Positions 1 through 9,512 of a stretch of DNA of 64,000 nt are shown here, one piece after another. Origin of the DNA: Niastella sp. OAS944. Its GTDB lineage: Bacteria; Bacteroidota; Bacteroidia; Chitinophagales; Chitinophagaceae. The notes beneath the pieces are model-generated. The model was not told the origin of the DNA. It did no database searches and saw only the letters and a list, made by a program, of their open reading frames with translations. The position numbers and the translations under genes are program-made. Position 1 is the first letter of the stretch. Each line of letters starts with the position of its first letter. The stretch covers positions 1-64,000 of the forward strand of contig JANUBW010000001.1 in assembly GCA_024809215.1 (NCBI GenBank). The letters run 5' to 3'.

Positions 1-332
1 CCTGATAACAACTTCCCTTCGCTCCTTCCCGTTTTCACGGAATATCATCGCTACTACGAAAGTTTCCGCCCCCGTGCCGTGCATCGATACTTTCCTTCTT
101 GCAGTGTCTCTTGCTTGAAGTTTTCTCTTTACATCACGACGACAGGTTCTCACGTTCCATGTAAATGCCTGTGTTAAGCTCACGCTGTCTATACGCCGGA
201 TGCCGCAACATCGGTAAACAGGTGCCCTTGCTGCTTGTCCCAAAGGCGCTGGTGGGCTCTGGTTTTGACATCAACTGATCCTTTCGACGCCTCTGTTGAC
301 AGTTCACATTTGTTCGTCTTCTTAACACGCAC
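1..332 (-). mobile_element. Group II intron, 5' part (truncated by window edge)
   Basis: Read on the minus strand from base 332, the sequence opens with GTGCGTG, a typical group II intron 5' end. Further in it has the pieces TTTACATGGAACGTGAGAAC (about 150-170) and AACGGGAAGGAGCGAAGGG near base 20, which resemble the stretch found before the reverse transcriptase/maturase gene in bacterial group II introns. From base 84 to the window edge an open frame of 28 codons runs off the end and may be the start of that protein. A 64-codon open frame at 134-328 is best read as structured intron RNA, not protein. The intron lies about 180 bases beyond the stop of the first susD gene. The domain V/VI end and the protein are outside the window. 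Confidence 0.7.
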
Positions 333-513
333 CTGACATCTTTATCGATGCCTTACTCCTTTGATGCTCACTACCACAACTTTTAATTGCAGCAGCTAAA
401 GGTGGTTTGAAAGCTACTCCTGTAAGTCGCTTCCGATGGGCCGACCATCATCATTTACATAGCATCAAATTTTCAAAGAACTAATTCGACAATTTATTAT
501 CTGTTCGTGACAC
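333..513. other. Intergenic stretch, no gene recognised
   Basis: This lies between the intron 5' end and the stop of the first susD gene. No hairpin with a T-run and no convincing reading frame was seen. The bases just above 332 would be the 5' exon of the intron. Confidence 0.5.
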
Positions 514-2451
514 TCACCAGCCCGGGTTTTGTACCAGGTTTTCATTTACCGGCAGGTTCCCTTCTCTTATAGGCCACAGGTAATCGCGGGGCACAACAAA
601 CCGCATGGTATAATAAGTGGTGGGAATATAAAACAGTTCCGGATGATCAACAGTACCCGAACGGTCGTAGCCCATTATATTTCCATTGAGCAGCTGACCG
701 GCCAGTTTCCAGCGACGCAGGTCCCAGAAACGGCTTCCCTCAAACGCCATTTCAATATTGCGCTCATTGCGAATGATGTTGCGCAGCCCTTCTTTATTCT
801 GGTATGCACCAGGGTTGTTTGAAAAGTTGGTCCAGCTATCCTGTACCGAGGGTAAACCCGCTCTTGCACGTATCAGGTTCAGGTATTTATATACATCAGC
901 CGATGGGCCGTTTGCTTCATTCAACGCTTCAGCATATAACAGGTACAGATCGGCGAGGCGCATGGTTGGAAACGGATAATCCTGGATCTTACTGCTGTTA
1001 TTGCTTTCGTAAGTGAATTTCCAGTTCACCAGTTTTTTAGGATAGTACGTGGTAATGGTAACCGCTACCCCGCTGCCATACTGGCCCAGCTTTAATTGCG
1101 CGCTCCAGGTATTCTCATCGGTATGGCTCGGACTGTTTTGCATATACCAGGTGCCGCCATCAAAACCGAGGTCGGCATAATAACGCGGCTCTCGGTCGAA
1201 ATTCAACCGGGCTGTTTTATACCCTTCCACTATATTAAAGCGTTCGTCGTGCACGGCTGTTCTTAACTGATGCGGTGTATTGAAATCAAGTGTTTTATCT
1301 TCTGTAATGGGAACGCCGTTCTTTGTATAGAACTGCCGCACCACCTGCATGGTGGGCCCAAGTGTTCCATAAATACTTGAGTTGCCCGAGGCCGCGGGAT
1401 CAATATGCGCCATGGAAGAATACTGCAATTGCCAGGTTGAAGAATTGGCGTTGGCCCAGATCCATTCCTGATTCCATTTTTCACATACCGCATTGCGTAC
1501 GCTCATTTGGGTTATGGTGCCGGCGGTAAGTGGGAAACCTGTTGTATTGATAAACTGATACAAATAGATGCCCGCTTCGGTACATGCAGCAATAGCCTCT
1601 GCAGCAGCATTGGCAGCACGTTGCCATTTTTCTGCATTGTAAGTAGAAGAGATGAGTTGTACCCCGTCCTTATCTTTAAAGTTGGCATAATCGGAATTAC
1701 CGTTGAATAAAGGGCTGGCGCCATACACCAATACACGGGCTTTTATGCTTTTTGCAATGGCCACGGTTATACGGCCCAGTTCGGTAGCAGGCGCATATAA
1801 GGCCACTGGTAAACGGGCCGCGGCTGAATCCAGCACACCAGCAATATAATTCACCACCGAGTCAACCGGCTGGCGTTTTACTTTTGTTTGTTCCAGTGGC
1901 GCATTTATCGGAATGTTCTTATCCATTATAGGAATAGGCCCATACTGACGCATCAGCAGGAAATGAAAATACGCCTTAAGGAACATCACCTCGCCAATCC
2001 AGCGCGTTCTTTCATCCAGGGTAAGATCGGGGATCTTGCTCAGGTCCGATACATTTTCGATGAACGTATTACAGGTGCGTATACCGGTGAACATATTTCT
2101 GAAACCAACATTTTCGAAATAATCACCGTCCCAGATGTTGGCATAGGGCCGCACCACGTTTTGGTTACCACGGGCCACATTCCAGTTGGTGGCCGTTAAA
2201 CTTGCGGCGGGGTAAGCCAGCCAAAATTCATCACCACCCAGGTAAGCAATATTACTTACAGGGTCGCCATCATTGGGCAGGTACGAATAACAGGTGGCCA
2301 GGTATTTTTCTGCCTCCCTTCGCATGGTGAAAGCATTGTCGAGCGTAGCCACATTATCGGGTACCACATCGAGAAAACTCTTTTTACAGCCGGCAACCGT
2401 ACATACCAGGTATAAGGCTGCTATATAATATCTTGTTTTCATTGTTTGCAT
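514..2451 (-). CDS. SusD/RagB-type nutrient-binding lipoprotein (locus 1)
   Basis: This is a SusD-family outer-membrane lipoprotein that would cap its SusC partner and bind glycan at the cell surface. A signal peptide with lipobox (VAGC, Cys about residue 22) is followed by the usual tetratricopeptide-like helical fold. Family signatures are visible: an R-E-KYLA-CYSYLP start, the KAYFHFLLMRQYGPIPI block near 160-175, and the C-terminal block with LYLLYAEALNEA and FWDLRRWK. At 645 residues it is within the longer part of the family range. It starts 14 bases after the susC stop, so the two are co-transcribed. ATG at 2442 is an equally possible start. Confidence 0.95.
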   Translation of the reverse strand: MQTMKTRYYIAALYLVCTVAGCKKSFLDVVPDNVATLDNAFTMRREAEKYLATCYSYLPNDGDPVSNIAYLGGDEFWLAYPAASLTATNWNVARGNQNVVRPYANIWDGDYFENVGFRNMFTGIRTCNTFIENVSDLSKIPDLTLDERTRWIGEVMFLKAYFHFLLMRQYGPIPIMDKNIPINAPLEQTKVKRQPVDSVVNYIAGVLDSAAARLPVALYAPATELGRITVAIAKSIKARVLVYGASPLFNGNSDYANFKDKDGVQLISSTYNAEKWQRAANAAAEAIAACTEAGIYLYQFINTTGFPLTAGTITQMSVRNAVCEKWNQEWIWANANSSTWQLQYSSMAHIDPAASGNSSIYGTLGPTMQVVRQFYTKNGVPITEDKTLDFNTPHQLRTAVHDERFNIVEGYKTARLNFDREPRYYADLGFDGGTWYMQNSPSHTDENTWSAQLKLGQYGSGVAVTITTYYPKKLVNWKFTYESNNSSKIQDYPFPTMRLADLYLLYAEALNEANGPSADVYKYLNLIRARAGLPSVQDSWTNFSNNPGAYQNKEGLRNIIRNERNIEMAFEGSRFWDLRRWKLAGQLLNGNIMGYDRSGTVDHPELFYIPTTYYTMRFVVPRDYLWPIREGNLPVNENLVQNPGW

Positions 2452-2465
2452 GTTTCTAAAAGTGA

Positions 2466-5400
2466 TTAAAATCCAAAGTTGATACCCATGTTGTACACGG
2501 CCTGTACCGGATAGCCCAGTCCGTTACCACCCATTTCGGGGTCCCATAAATTGAATTTGCTTACGGCAAACAGGTTCTGCCCATTGGCGTAGATCCTGAA
2601 ATTGGAGAAACGCATACGCTTCAATGCTTTCCGGGAGAATGTGTATCCTAATTCCACTGTTTTCAACCGCATAAAAGTGCCATCGCGTAACCACCAGTTT
2701 GAGGTTTGTGAGTTGTTATTATTGAACTGCGCATCAAAGCGGGGCCAAAACGCATGCAGGTCCTGGTTATCTTCACTCCAATGACTGTCGGCAATGGCAG
2801 TTAATAATCCGTTTTGCGAACCGCCGTTCAGCACAAAAGGTGAAATATTAAAGGGGTTTATAAAGAATGAAACCCGTGCATTACCCTGGAAGAATGTGCT
2901 TATATCAAATTGTTTATAGCCAAATGAAACACCAAAACCATAAGTGATCTCCGGTGTTTTTGGGTGACCGAGCGGCACAATGTCGAGATTGGTTATTTTA
3001 CCATCGCCATTGATATCGCGGTATTTGATATCACCGCCCATGGGTGGGTTGCCACCAAAACTTTGTACCGGCGATTTGCGTGCTTCAATATCATCTACAA
3101 ACAATCTTTCGGCAACAAGTCCATACACCTGTTCCAACGACTGACCAATTTTTGAGAGATACTTCAATTCATCGGGATAAACCGGTTCTTCATTTATCCT
3201 GAACTTACTGGTGGCATAGGTCATGTTGGCCCGAGCCTGCAACCACATATCCTTTTTTAAATTCTTTGAATAATCTATAGCTACATCAACGCCTCTGCTT
3301 GAGGCCTCGCCCATATTCGCCTGCACATTTGCCTCAAGCCCCATGGTAGAAGGAATGGTGCTGCGAGGCATCAGGATGTTTGAACGAACAGCGCGGAAGG
3401 CATCTACCACAATATTTATCCCATTGCGGAAAGAAAGGTCCATACCCAAATTGGTAGTGGTTGCTTTTTCCCAGGTAATGTCGGTATTGGCGTAACGGCT
3501 AATGGAGTAACCGGTTACATAATGGGCCTGGTCTACACCAAAGTGGTACCCATTGCCATCGTTATTGGGATTTACATTTGATAAATAAAAGAAGCGGTCG
3601 TACGATTTACCTATCTGGTCATTACCCACCAAACCAAAAGTGGCGCGTAGTTTCAGGTTCGATATTACTTTCTGTATGGACTCAAAGAATTTTTCGTTCG
3701 ACACTATCCAGCCCAAACCTGCAGAAGGGAAAAAGCCAAACCGGTGATTGGCGGCAAAACGTTCTGAACCGTTGTAACCGAAATTCAACTCGGCCAGGTA
3801 ACGGTTATCGTACCCATAAGTAAAGCGGCCCGAAAGCCCCAGGTTGCGGGCAGGTAATGATGCCTGCAGATCGCCGGCATTGGCATTGAGAAAATTACGT
3901 AAGATGCCAATGAGCATTCCGCTTACCGCATGTTTATCGCCAAACGTGCGACTATAATTGGTTGCAAATTCAGCATAGGCTACTGTATTGATTTGTTTTT
4001 CGCCCTGGTTAAAGTTCAGGTATTCAGTACCGCCATTGGGGTTCAATGGCGTTAGTATGTTTAGTTTGCCATTGGCATCGGGCATTAAGGTATAATAGAA
4101 CGGATTGTAACGGCGGTTGAGATCAAAGAATGAATACCGTTGCGTATAAGCCATGAACCGTGCAGCCAAACCAGGGGTTACAAAACTGAAGTTCTGGTTC
4201 AACTCTATTTGCGCATTCATAAGTGACGACTGGTACTGCTGAAAACCCGATACCATGCTAGCAAATGGATTGTTGTATAAATTGGTGGTATTGCCTATAT
4301 AAGCGTTACCAAATAATGGGTGTTTTAAGAAAGGCGCAAAACTGGATGGATAATATGCAGGGAACATCACCGGGTTGCTCCAGATGGCGCTGTTAAATAC
4401 GGCGCGGCCGCCGTTTACCCAGTTGCCATCACCATCGCGATAACCTTGCGGACCATTATAATCATCAAACTGTGCCGATGTTCTTACAACTGCTCTTGTA
4501 GTAGGCGTAATATTGATGTTTACGTTTGAGCGAACACTATAGTTACCTAATTTAATATTGCTGTTGAACGTGCTACCGGGCACGGTCTTTAAGATACCAC
4601 GATCGATATTGTATGTACCGGAGATATAATATTGTGCTGTTTTACTACCACCGCTTACGTTCATATCGAACTTCTGGTTAACGGTATAGTCTTTTATAAG
4701 CGAGTTGATCCAGTTATTGCTGGGATATTTTAGGGGATCATCACCTGCTTCGGTATGATCGATCTTGTTTTGCGAATATGGAAGAACCCCTAATGGGTCT
4801 CTGGTAAGCACGGCCTCATTGGCCAGTTTCATATATGTGATATTATCGGCAAACTTGAAGTTGCGGGTATTGGTTGAAATGGGCGCTTCTGCACGTATGT
4901 TGAACTTCGCTTTACCTTCTGCCCCCATTTTAGTTGTAACCAGAATAACGCCATTAGCGCCACGGGCGCCGTATAATGACGAAGCTGCTGCATCTTTCAA
5001 CACGGAGAAACCCGAGATATCATCGGGCTGTAAACGCGCCAGATCGTTGGATGAAGATTCCATACCATCGATAAGAATAAGCGGATCTCTTTTACCGGCG
5101 CCAAAGGTGCCAACACCTCTGATAAAGAAAGAAGCATTATCGGCTCCGGGCTCACCACTTTGCTGATATGCAATGACGCCCGAAATACGGCCGGCCAACA
5201 TGGTGGTAAGGTTACTGGTTGGGCCGCGCAATTCTTTTACATTAATGGATGTAATGGCCGCCACCATACTCTGCTTTTTTTGTTTACCATAGGCCACCAC
5301 TACTACATCGGCCGTTGAATCATCGGCCAGTGGCAACATCACAGTAACCGGTTTTCCTTTGTGCACCCGAACATCTTTCGATTTATAACCTACAAACGAA

Positions 5401-5684
5401 AATGTAAGCAAGGCGCTTTCATTGGGAATATCCATTGTAAAGCGGCCCTTTTCATCGGTGCTGGTACCCTGCAGGGTGCCTTTTATTAACACGGTTACAC
5501 TACCCATTGGCGTTCCATGGGCGCTATCGAGCACCATACCCGATAACCTTCCTTCCCCTTGTTGAGCAAAGGAACCGGTTGAATACAATAGTGAACAAAT
5601 GGTAAAAACAAACAGAATGAATAAGCGGGGCTTATGGCAAAAGGCTATGCACCTCCCCATACAGCAGGCAAATCGTTTTTTCAT
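2466..5684 (-). CDS. SusC/RagA-type TonB-linked outer membrane transporter (locus 1)
   Basis: This is a TonB-dependent outer-membrane channel for oligosaccharide import, partner of the SusD encoded next to it. The order is signal peptide (to about residue 41), carboxypeptidase-D-like regulatory domain (about 45-120), TonB box (VVVVAYGKQ), plug domain, then a 22-strand barrel ending in aromatic Phe. The plug holds the SusC hallmark SVLKDAAASSLYGARGANG near residues 228-246. There is no STN domain, so signalling through an anti-sigma factor is not expected; control more likely comes from the GntR regulator. A promoter lies 87-116 bases upstream. Confidence 0.97.
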   Translation of the reverse strand: MKKRFACCMGRCIAFCHKPRLFILFVFTICSLLYSTGSFAQQGEGRLSGMVLDSAHGTPMGSVTVLIKGTLQGTSTDEKGRFTMDIPNESALLTFSFVGYKSKDVRVHKGKPVTVMLPLADDSTADVVVVAYGKQKKQSMVAAITSINVKELRGPTSNLTTMLAGRISGVIAYQQSGEPGADNASFFIRGVGTFGAGKRDPLILIDGMESSSNDLARLQPDDISGFSVLKDAAASSLYGARGANGVILVTTKMGAEGKAKFNIRAEAPISTNTRNFKFADNITYMKLANEAVLTRDPLGVLPYSQNKIDHTEAGDDPLKYPSNNWINSLIKDYTVNQKFDMNVSGGSKTAQYYISGTYNIDRGILKTVPGSTFNSNIKLGNYSVRSNVNINITPTTRAVVRTSAQFDDYNGPQGYRDGDGNWVNGGRAVFNSAIWSNPVMFPAYYPSSFAPFLKHPLFGNAYIGNTTNLYNNPFASMVSGFQQYQSSLMNAQIELNQNFSFVTPGLAARFMAYTQRYSFFDLNRRYNPFYYTLMPDANGKLNILTPLNPNGGTEYLNFNQGEKQINTVAYAEFATNYSRTFGDKHAVSGMLIGILRNFLNANAGDLQASLPARNLGLSGRFTYGYDNRYLAELNFGYNGSERFAANHRFGFFPSAGLGWIVSNEKFFESIQKVISNLKLRATFGLVGNDQIGKSYDRFFYLSNVNPNNDGNGYHFGVDQAHYVTGYSISRYANTDITWEKATTTNLGMDLSFRNGINIVVDAFRAVRSNILMPRSTIPSTMGLEANVQANMGEASSRGVDVAIDYSKNLKKDMWLQARANMTYATSKFRINEEPVYPDELKYLSKIGQSLEQVYGLVAERLFVDDIEARKSPVQSFGGNPPMGGDIKYRDINGDGKITNLDIVPLGHPKTPEITYGFGVSFGYKQFDISTFFQGNARVSFFINPFNISPFVLNGGSQNGLLTAIADSHWSEDNQDLHAFWPRFDAQFNNNNSQTSNWWLRDGTFMRLKTVELGYTFSRKALKRMRFSNFRIYANGQNLFAVSKFNLWDPEMGGNGLGYPVQAVYNMGINFGF

Positions 5685-5745
5685 TTTAGCAGCGTTTGAT
5701 TGGGATAAACAGGAAATTGACCGTATAATACCAGGCTATACTACC

Positions 5746-5800
5746 TGTACTATACTATCCTATACCACTACAAATATAAAGTTATTTTTTACTGGGCAAA
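5746..5800 (-). promoter_or_regulatory. susC promoter with pentamer-repeat candidate operator
   Basis: On the minus strand TTTG (5797-5800), 18 bases, then TATATTTG (5771-5778) fits the Bacteroidota -33/-7 consensus. Directly downstream, across the expected start of transcription, the plus strand reads TGTAC TATAC TATCC TATAC (5746-5765), a run of 5-base repeats. The same kind of run sits at the same place in the gntR promoter (10629-10644), with 11 identical bases (CTATCCTATAC). This is inferred to be the binding site of the GntR-type regulator. Confidence 0.6.
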
Positions 5801-5812
5801 ATATTTGGGGAA

Positions 5813-7882
5813 TTAATTATTTGGCGCCACCGGGCGAATCAGGTAAACCCTTGCATCTGAGGGAGGAATTGTGATCTGAATGGTATCGGTCCATTTTTCA
5901 TTTGCTTTGGTGAAGAGCTCAGTTGCGTTTACTGCCGACCCTAATTCAGCTTCAAGACGGAATAGCGATAATGTATAAGTGCGCGGAGCATTACTGAAGT
6001 TGAATGCAGCCAGGTATGCATAGCTGGTTTTATCGTAACCGCTCTTTACAAACAACTCAACGCCTTTATTGCCTGTATTGGCTTCAATGGGTTTAAAGCT
6101 GCGACCGTCTTTAATAACTTTTAGCAGGTCTTTATTTTGCAATAAACGTTTAGCTGCATCTGACCAGGGGCCATTTGAAGAAAAATCATCACCGGCGATA
6201 AGCGTGCCTGTAACCAATGCCGATGCCAGCCGGGCGCGGTTGGCGCCTTCGCTTTCGCGGTTAAACACAACATGGTCGGCATCTACAAAATTATATAAGT
6301 GACTTTGCCACCAGCCATAGCCGGTGCTGTTCAAAGTATATTCTGAATTGTCAATTGCGCTAAAAGCGTCACAGGCAATACGCCGCATATGAACATAAGG
6401 AGCTGTGGCCATGGTAGGTGAAATAGCGGCATACACCAGCATTTTATTATCAAGTGCTTTGGTTACGCATTTCATACCTGCTTTATATGCCTGCATACCG
6501 GTTGTTACCGTTGAATCATAAAATCGATCGCATTCCAGCGCACCATGACCCAGGAAATCGATCTTGATCATTTTAAAGCCAAGGTCCTTCAAACGGGTAA
6601 GATACCAGTTAATGCGGGCTTTTGTTCCGGGATGGGTGGCATCCATAGCATAGGCGCCATCTACTTCAACCGGCTTGCCATTTTGTTTTAACCAGGCCTG
6701 TGCATAGGTATAATTTGAGCCTTCTATCTTGCGATCATACTTACCCCAATCGGTAAAGGGCGCCCAATAGATCCCTGGTTTGAACCCTTTGCTTTTGCAA
6801 TACGCCACAAACTGTTTGAGCTCGCTTACATCGCCATCTAACCCGCCTTTGATCATATTGTCCCAGAACGAATCAAGATCAATATATAAGGCACCATCGT
6901 TACTGCGATAACCTTTGCAGCTATCGGCAAAGAAATCGATAACCCTTTTGGCCTTATCTAACGTTATTTTGTTTTGTATGGCACCCCAGCTGTTCCAGCC
7001 CACGGGTGTGGATTTTTTCCAGGAACGAATACCATAGTAATATTTATCGCTATTGTGTGCAGCGTAATCTTCCATCCCTTTTCGCCAGTCAGAAAATTTA
7101 CCTACCAACAATCTTGGTGATACGCAGGAAGTATCGGTGGTAGTTACCAGCCCGTGCGGAATTTTATCGTGTGTGATATTACTATCGGCAAAACCGCCAA
7201 AAGCGCTAACCGATATTGAGTTATTGCTATTGGCTTTCACATGAATGCCCGTTTTCCACACCGTATGTTCAAGCGAGCCAATTACCAATCCATTATATGA
7301 TCCGTTGTTATAAATTGCCGTTACTTCGCTACTTGTAAAATTTGCCTGTTGCAAGGGCTGTGCATTGAAGCGCGCCCACATATCGTTATCGAAGGGAACA
7401 TATAAGGCGCGGTTATCGCCGTTTTCGCTAAACGCTACATTGTCTGTTGTGAGTGGCGACATATATGATGCAGCTACTCCTTTCCCAATTACAGATACAG
7501 TGGTAATAAAAAAATCACGTGTACCAAAAACGGTAAACTCCTGTTTCATCCGTACCCCGTCACGTACAGTTACTATGGTATATTGGGAAACACGGTCATG
7601 ATGCGTTCTGGTCCAAAAGGAATAGGTACGAACGGCAGCACCGGTGCTGATCATTGCTGTTTTACCTTTACATTCGGCGTAGGCGCCGGCAATTGTTTTT
7701 TTACCATCGAATACCACATCGTATGTACCGGTTGTTAATGAATATATGATCTTATTATTTTGCCCAAAAGGTATTGTGAGCACGGAATCATTTACAGGCG
7801 TAGCACCTGCTGCTAATTTCAAAAAAAATAATGTAAACAAAATGATTGAACCACGGGTGGTTAGCAGTGGACGGATCTGCAT
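5813..7882 (-). CDS. Secreted clan GH-D glycoside hydrolase (alpha-galactosidase-like)
   Basis: This is a probable exo-alpha-galactosidase of the GH27/GH36 clan type, acting in the periplasm or at the cell surface on oligosaccharides brought in by the SusCD pair. It has a signal peptide (1-27), an N-terminal beta-sandwich region, then a TIM barrel. The barrel shows GWNSWG (295-300), YIDLDSFW (333-340), MIKIDF with candidate nucleophile Asp442, and RIACD with candidate acid/base Asp505. A small C-terminal beta domain follows. Length 689 is long for GH27 but normal for bacterial clan GH-D enzymes. It lies 31 bases after the symporter gene in one operon. Exact family and substrate cannot be fixed by eye; alpha-N-acetylgalactosaminidase is an alternative. 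Confidence 0.8.
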   Translation of the reverse strand: MQIRPLLTTRGSIILFTLFFLKLAAGATPVNDSVLTIPFGQNNKIIYSLTTGTYDVVFDGKKTIAGAYAECKGKTAMISTGAAVRTYSFWTRTHHDRVSQYTIVTVRDGVRMKQEFTVFGTRDFFITTVSVIGKGVAASYMSPLTTDNVAFSENGDNRALYVPFDNDMWARFNAQPLQQANFTSSEVTAIYNNGSYNGLVIGSLEHTVWKTGIHVKANSNNSISVSAFGGFADSNITHDKIPHGLVTTTDTSCVSPRLLVGKFSDWRKGMEDYAAHNSDKYYYGIRSWKKSTPVGWNSWGAIQNKITLDKAKRVIDFFADSCKGYRSNDGALYIDLDSFWDNMIKGGLDGDVSELKQFVAYCKSKGFKPGIYWAPFTDWGKYDRKIEGSNYTYAQAWLKQNGKPVEVDGAYAMDATHPGTKARINWYLTRLKDLGFKMIKIDFLGHGALECDRFYDSTVTTGMQAYKAGMKCVTKALDNKMLVYAAISPTMATAPYVHMRRIACDAFSAIDNSEYTLNSTGYGWWQSHLYNFVDADHVVFNRESEGANRARLASALVTGTLIAGDDFSSNGPWSDAAKRLLQNKDLLKVIKDGRSFKPIEANTGNKGVELFVKSGYDKTSYAYLAAFNFSNAPRTYTLSLFRLEAELGSAVNATELFTKANEKWTDTIQITIPPSDARVYLIRPVAPNN

Positions 7883-7913
7883 GGTTGGGTGTTTTATAGT
7901 TTGTATGTTAGCT

Positions 7914-9500
7914 TTATTGGGCGATACCTGCTTTTGAGAACAGGATAAATGCCGCTGCCATTAAAACAAGCAGCAGCAAAAAGAAAAAGTGCCGGCTGCG
8001 CCAGGGTTTCAGATCAACAACCGCCGTATTATTTTGCACATATGGCGTTGCCATAGGTTTCCATCGCGCTACTATCAACATTACCGCCACCGTAGCAACA
8101 AACAATATTCCTAATACATGCAGGTAATGGATGGGCAGATCAAACACCAACTGACTTATCATATAGGCAACAATGAAAAAGATCAACCCGGTAGTAGCAG
8201 CAGCCTCCGATACTTTCTTCGTCATAAACCCTACTATCATTACCGTAAATACCGGCACGCTAAAGAAGCTCGACATCTTCTGTATATAATAATAGAAACC
8301 ACCATCGAATTTGCTGATGAATGGCGAAAAACACATAGCCACCACTGTAATGGATAGTTGGAAGATACGCGCTGCCTTTACCAGTTCCCTATCGCCCGCA
8401 CGCGAACGCCATTGTTTATACAGGTTCATAATGAACAAAGCGCCCGAACTGTTAAGCCCCGCATTGAATGTGCTGATGGCCGAACCAAAAACAACGGCGG
8501 CAATAAAACCGGTTATTACGGGTGGCAATACATCGCCTATCAGTTTTGGAAAAACAGTGGCGGTATTAGCAAGTTTAGGATATAGGTGAACAGCGATCAA
8601 ACCCGGTACATTCAATAACAATGGCGCAATTATTTTTCCCAGGGCAGCCAGTGAAATGCCTTTCTGCCCCTGTGATAAACTTTTTGCCGCCAGCGCCTGT
8701 TGCATAATATATTGCTCCATGCCCCAGTAGTACAGATTGATAAGGAACATGCCCGTGAACAACGTACTGAATGGGATGGGGTCATGGGCGCCGCCAACAG
8801 AATTGAGGTGTTCTTTTTTTGAGGCCAGTATAGTTTGTACCCCCTGCACCACACTTCCCTGCCCCAGGTATCGCAATCCAAACACCAGCAACAGTATACC
8901 ACCCACCAGCAAGGCTGCACCCTGTACCAGATCAGAAACCGTGATGGCCCTAAAGCCACCGAGTATTGTATAACAACAACCGATAATGCCAACACCTATT
9001 ACCAACAGCCAGATGGCCGAAAAATAACTGATGCCTAATACCTCATCAACATGAAAAATACCATTCAGCGCAACGGCGCTTCCATATAATACAGTTGGAA
9101 TAAGACTAACGACATAACTGGCCAGGAAGAACAACGACACAATCTTTTTTAACCGGGGGCCAAACCGCTGTCCCAGGAAGTCGGGCGTAGTAACCGCACC
9201 CATCTTCATATATACAGGCAGAAAAAATTCAGCAACGATCAACATGGCCAGCACCGAGCTCATACCCCAGCACATAACCGACATATCGTTTGTATACACA
9301 AACTCGTTTTCACCTATAAGCGTATTACAGCTCATATTGGTAAGAAAAAGGGAAAAGCCTACCATCCAGAATCCCAGCGTGCGATTGCCCATAAAATAGG
9401 CAGTGGTGGTATTCAGGCGCATCTTCCTGGTGTTGTAAATGGCAATTACCGCAACCAGGCCAAGGAAAAGCAGAAAGCAACAAAATCCTGTGATGTTCAT
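7914..9500 (-). CDS. Sodium/solute symporter (SSS family, sugar type)
   Basis: This is an inner-membrane Na+-coupled transporter of the SSS/SGLT family, expected to import the monosaccharide freed by the neighbouring glycosidase. It has about 14 hydrophobic segments over 528 residues, including an opening helix, the GNRTLGFWMVGFSLFLTNMS block typical of the first core helices (about residues 39-58), and a conserved AxxSTFNAGLNSSGAL stretch near 340. It lies between gntR (12 bases away) and the glycosidase gene (31 bases), so the three form a unit. Solute specificity cannot be read from the sequence. Confidence 0.93.
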   Translation of the reverse strand: MNITGFCCFLLFLGLVAVIAIYNTRKMRLNTTTAYFMGNRTLGFWMVGFSLFLTNMSCNTLIGENEFVYTNDMSVMCWGMSSVLAMLIVAEFFLPVYMKMGAVTTPDFLGQRFGPRLKKIVSLFFLASYVVSLIPTVLYGSAVALNGIFHVDEVLGISYFSAIWLLVIGVGIIGCCYTILGGFRAITVSDLVQGAALLVGGILLLVFGLRYLGQGSVVQGVQTILASKKEHLNSVGGAHDPIPFSTLFTGMFLINLYYWGMEQYIMQQALAAKSLSQGQKGISLAALGKIIAPLLLNVPGLIAVHLYPKLANTATVFPKLIGDVLPPVITGFIAAVVFGSAISTFNAGLNSSGALFIMNLYKQWRSRAGDRELVKAARIFQLSITVVAMCFSPFISKFDGGFYYYIQKMSSFFSVPVFTVMIVGFMTKKVSEAAATTGLIFFIVAYMISQLVFDLPIHYLHVLGILFVATVAVMLIVARWKPMATPYVQNNTAVVDLKPWRSRHFFFLLLLVLMAAAFILFSKAGIAQ

Positions 9501-9512
9501 TGGTTCACCTCA

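Noticed and set aside
134..328. Basic 64-residue protein on the minus strand
   Set aside because: The DNA has intron RNA words throughout and the codons look random; read as intron RNA.
333..513. Short peptide frames in the intron 5' exon region
   Set aside because: No start signal and no recognisable family.
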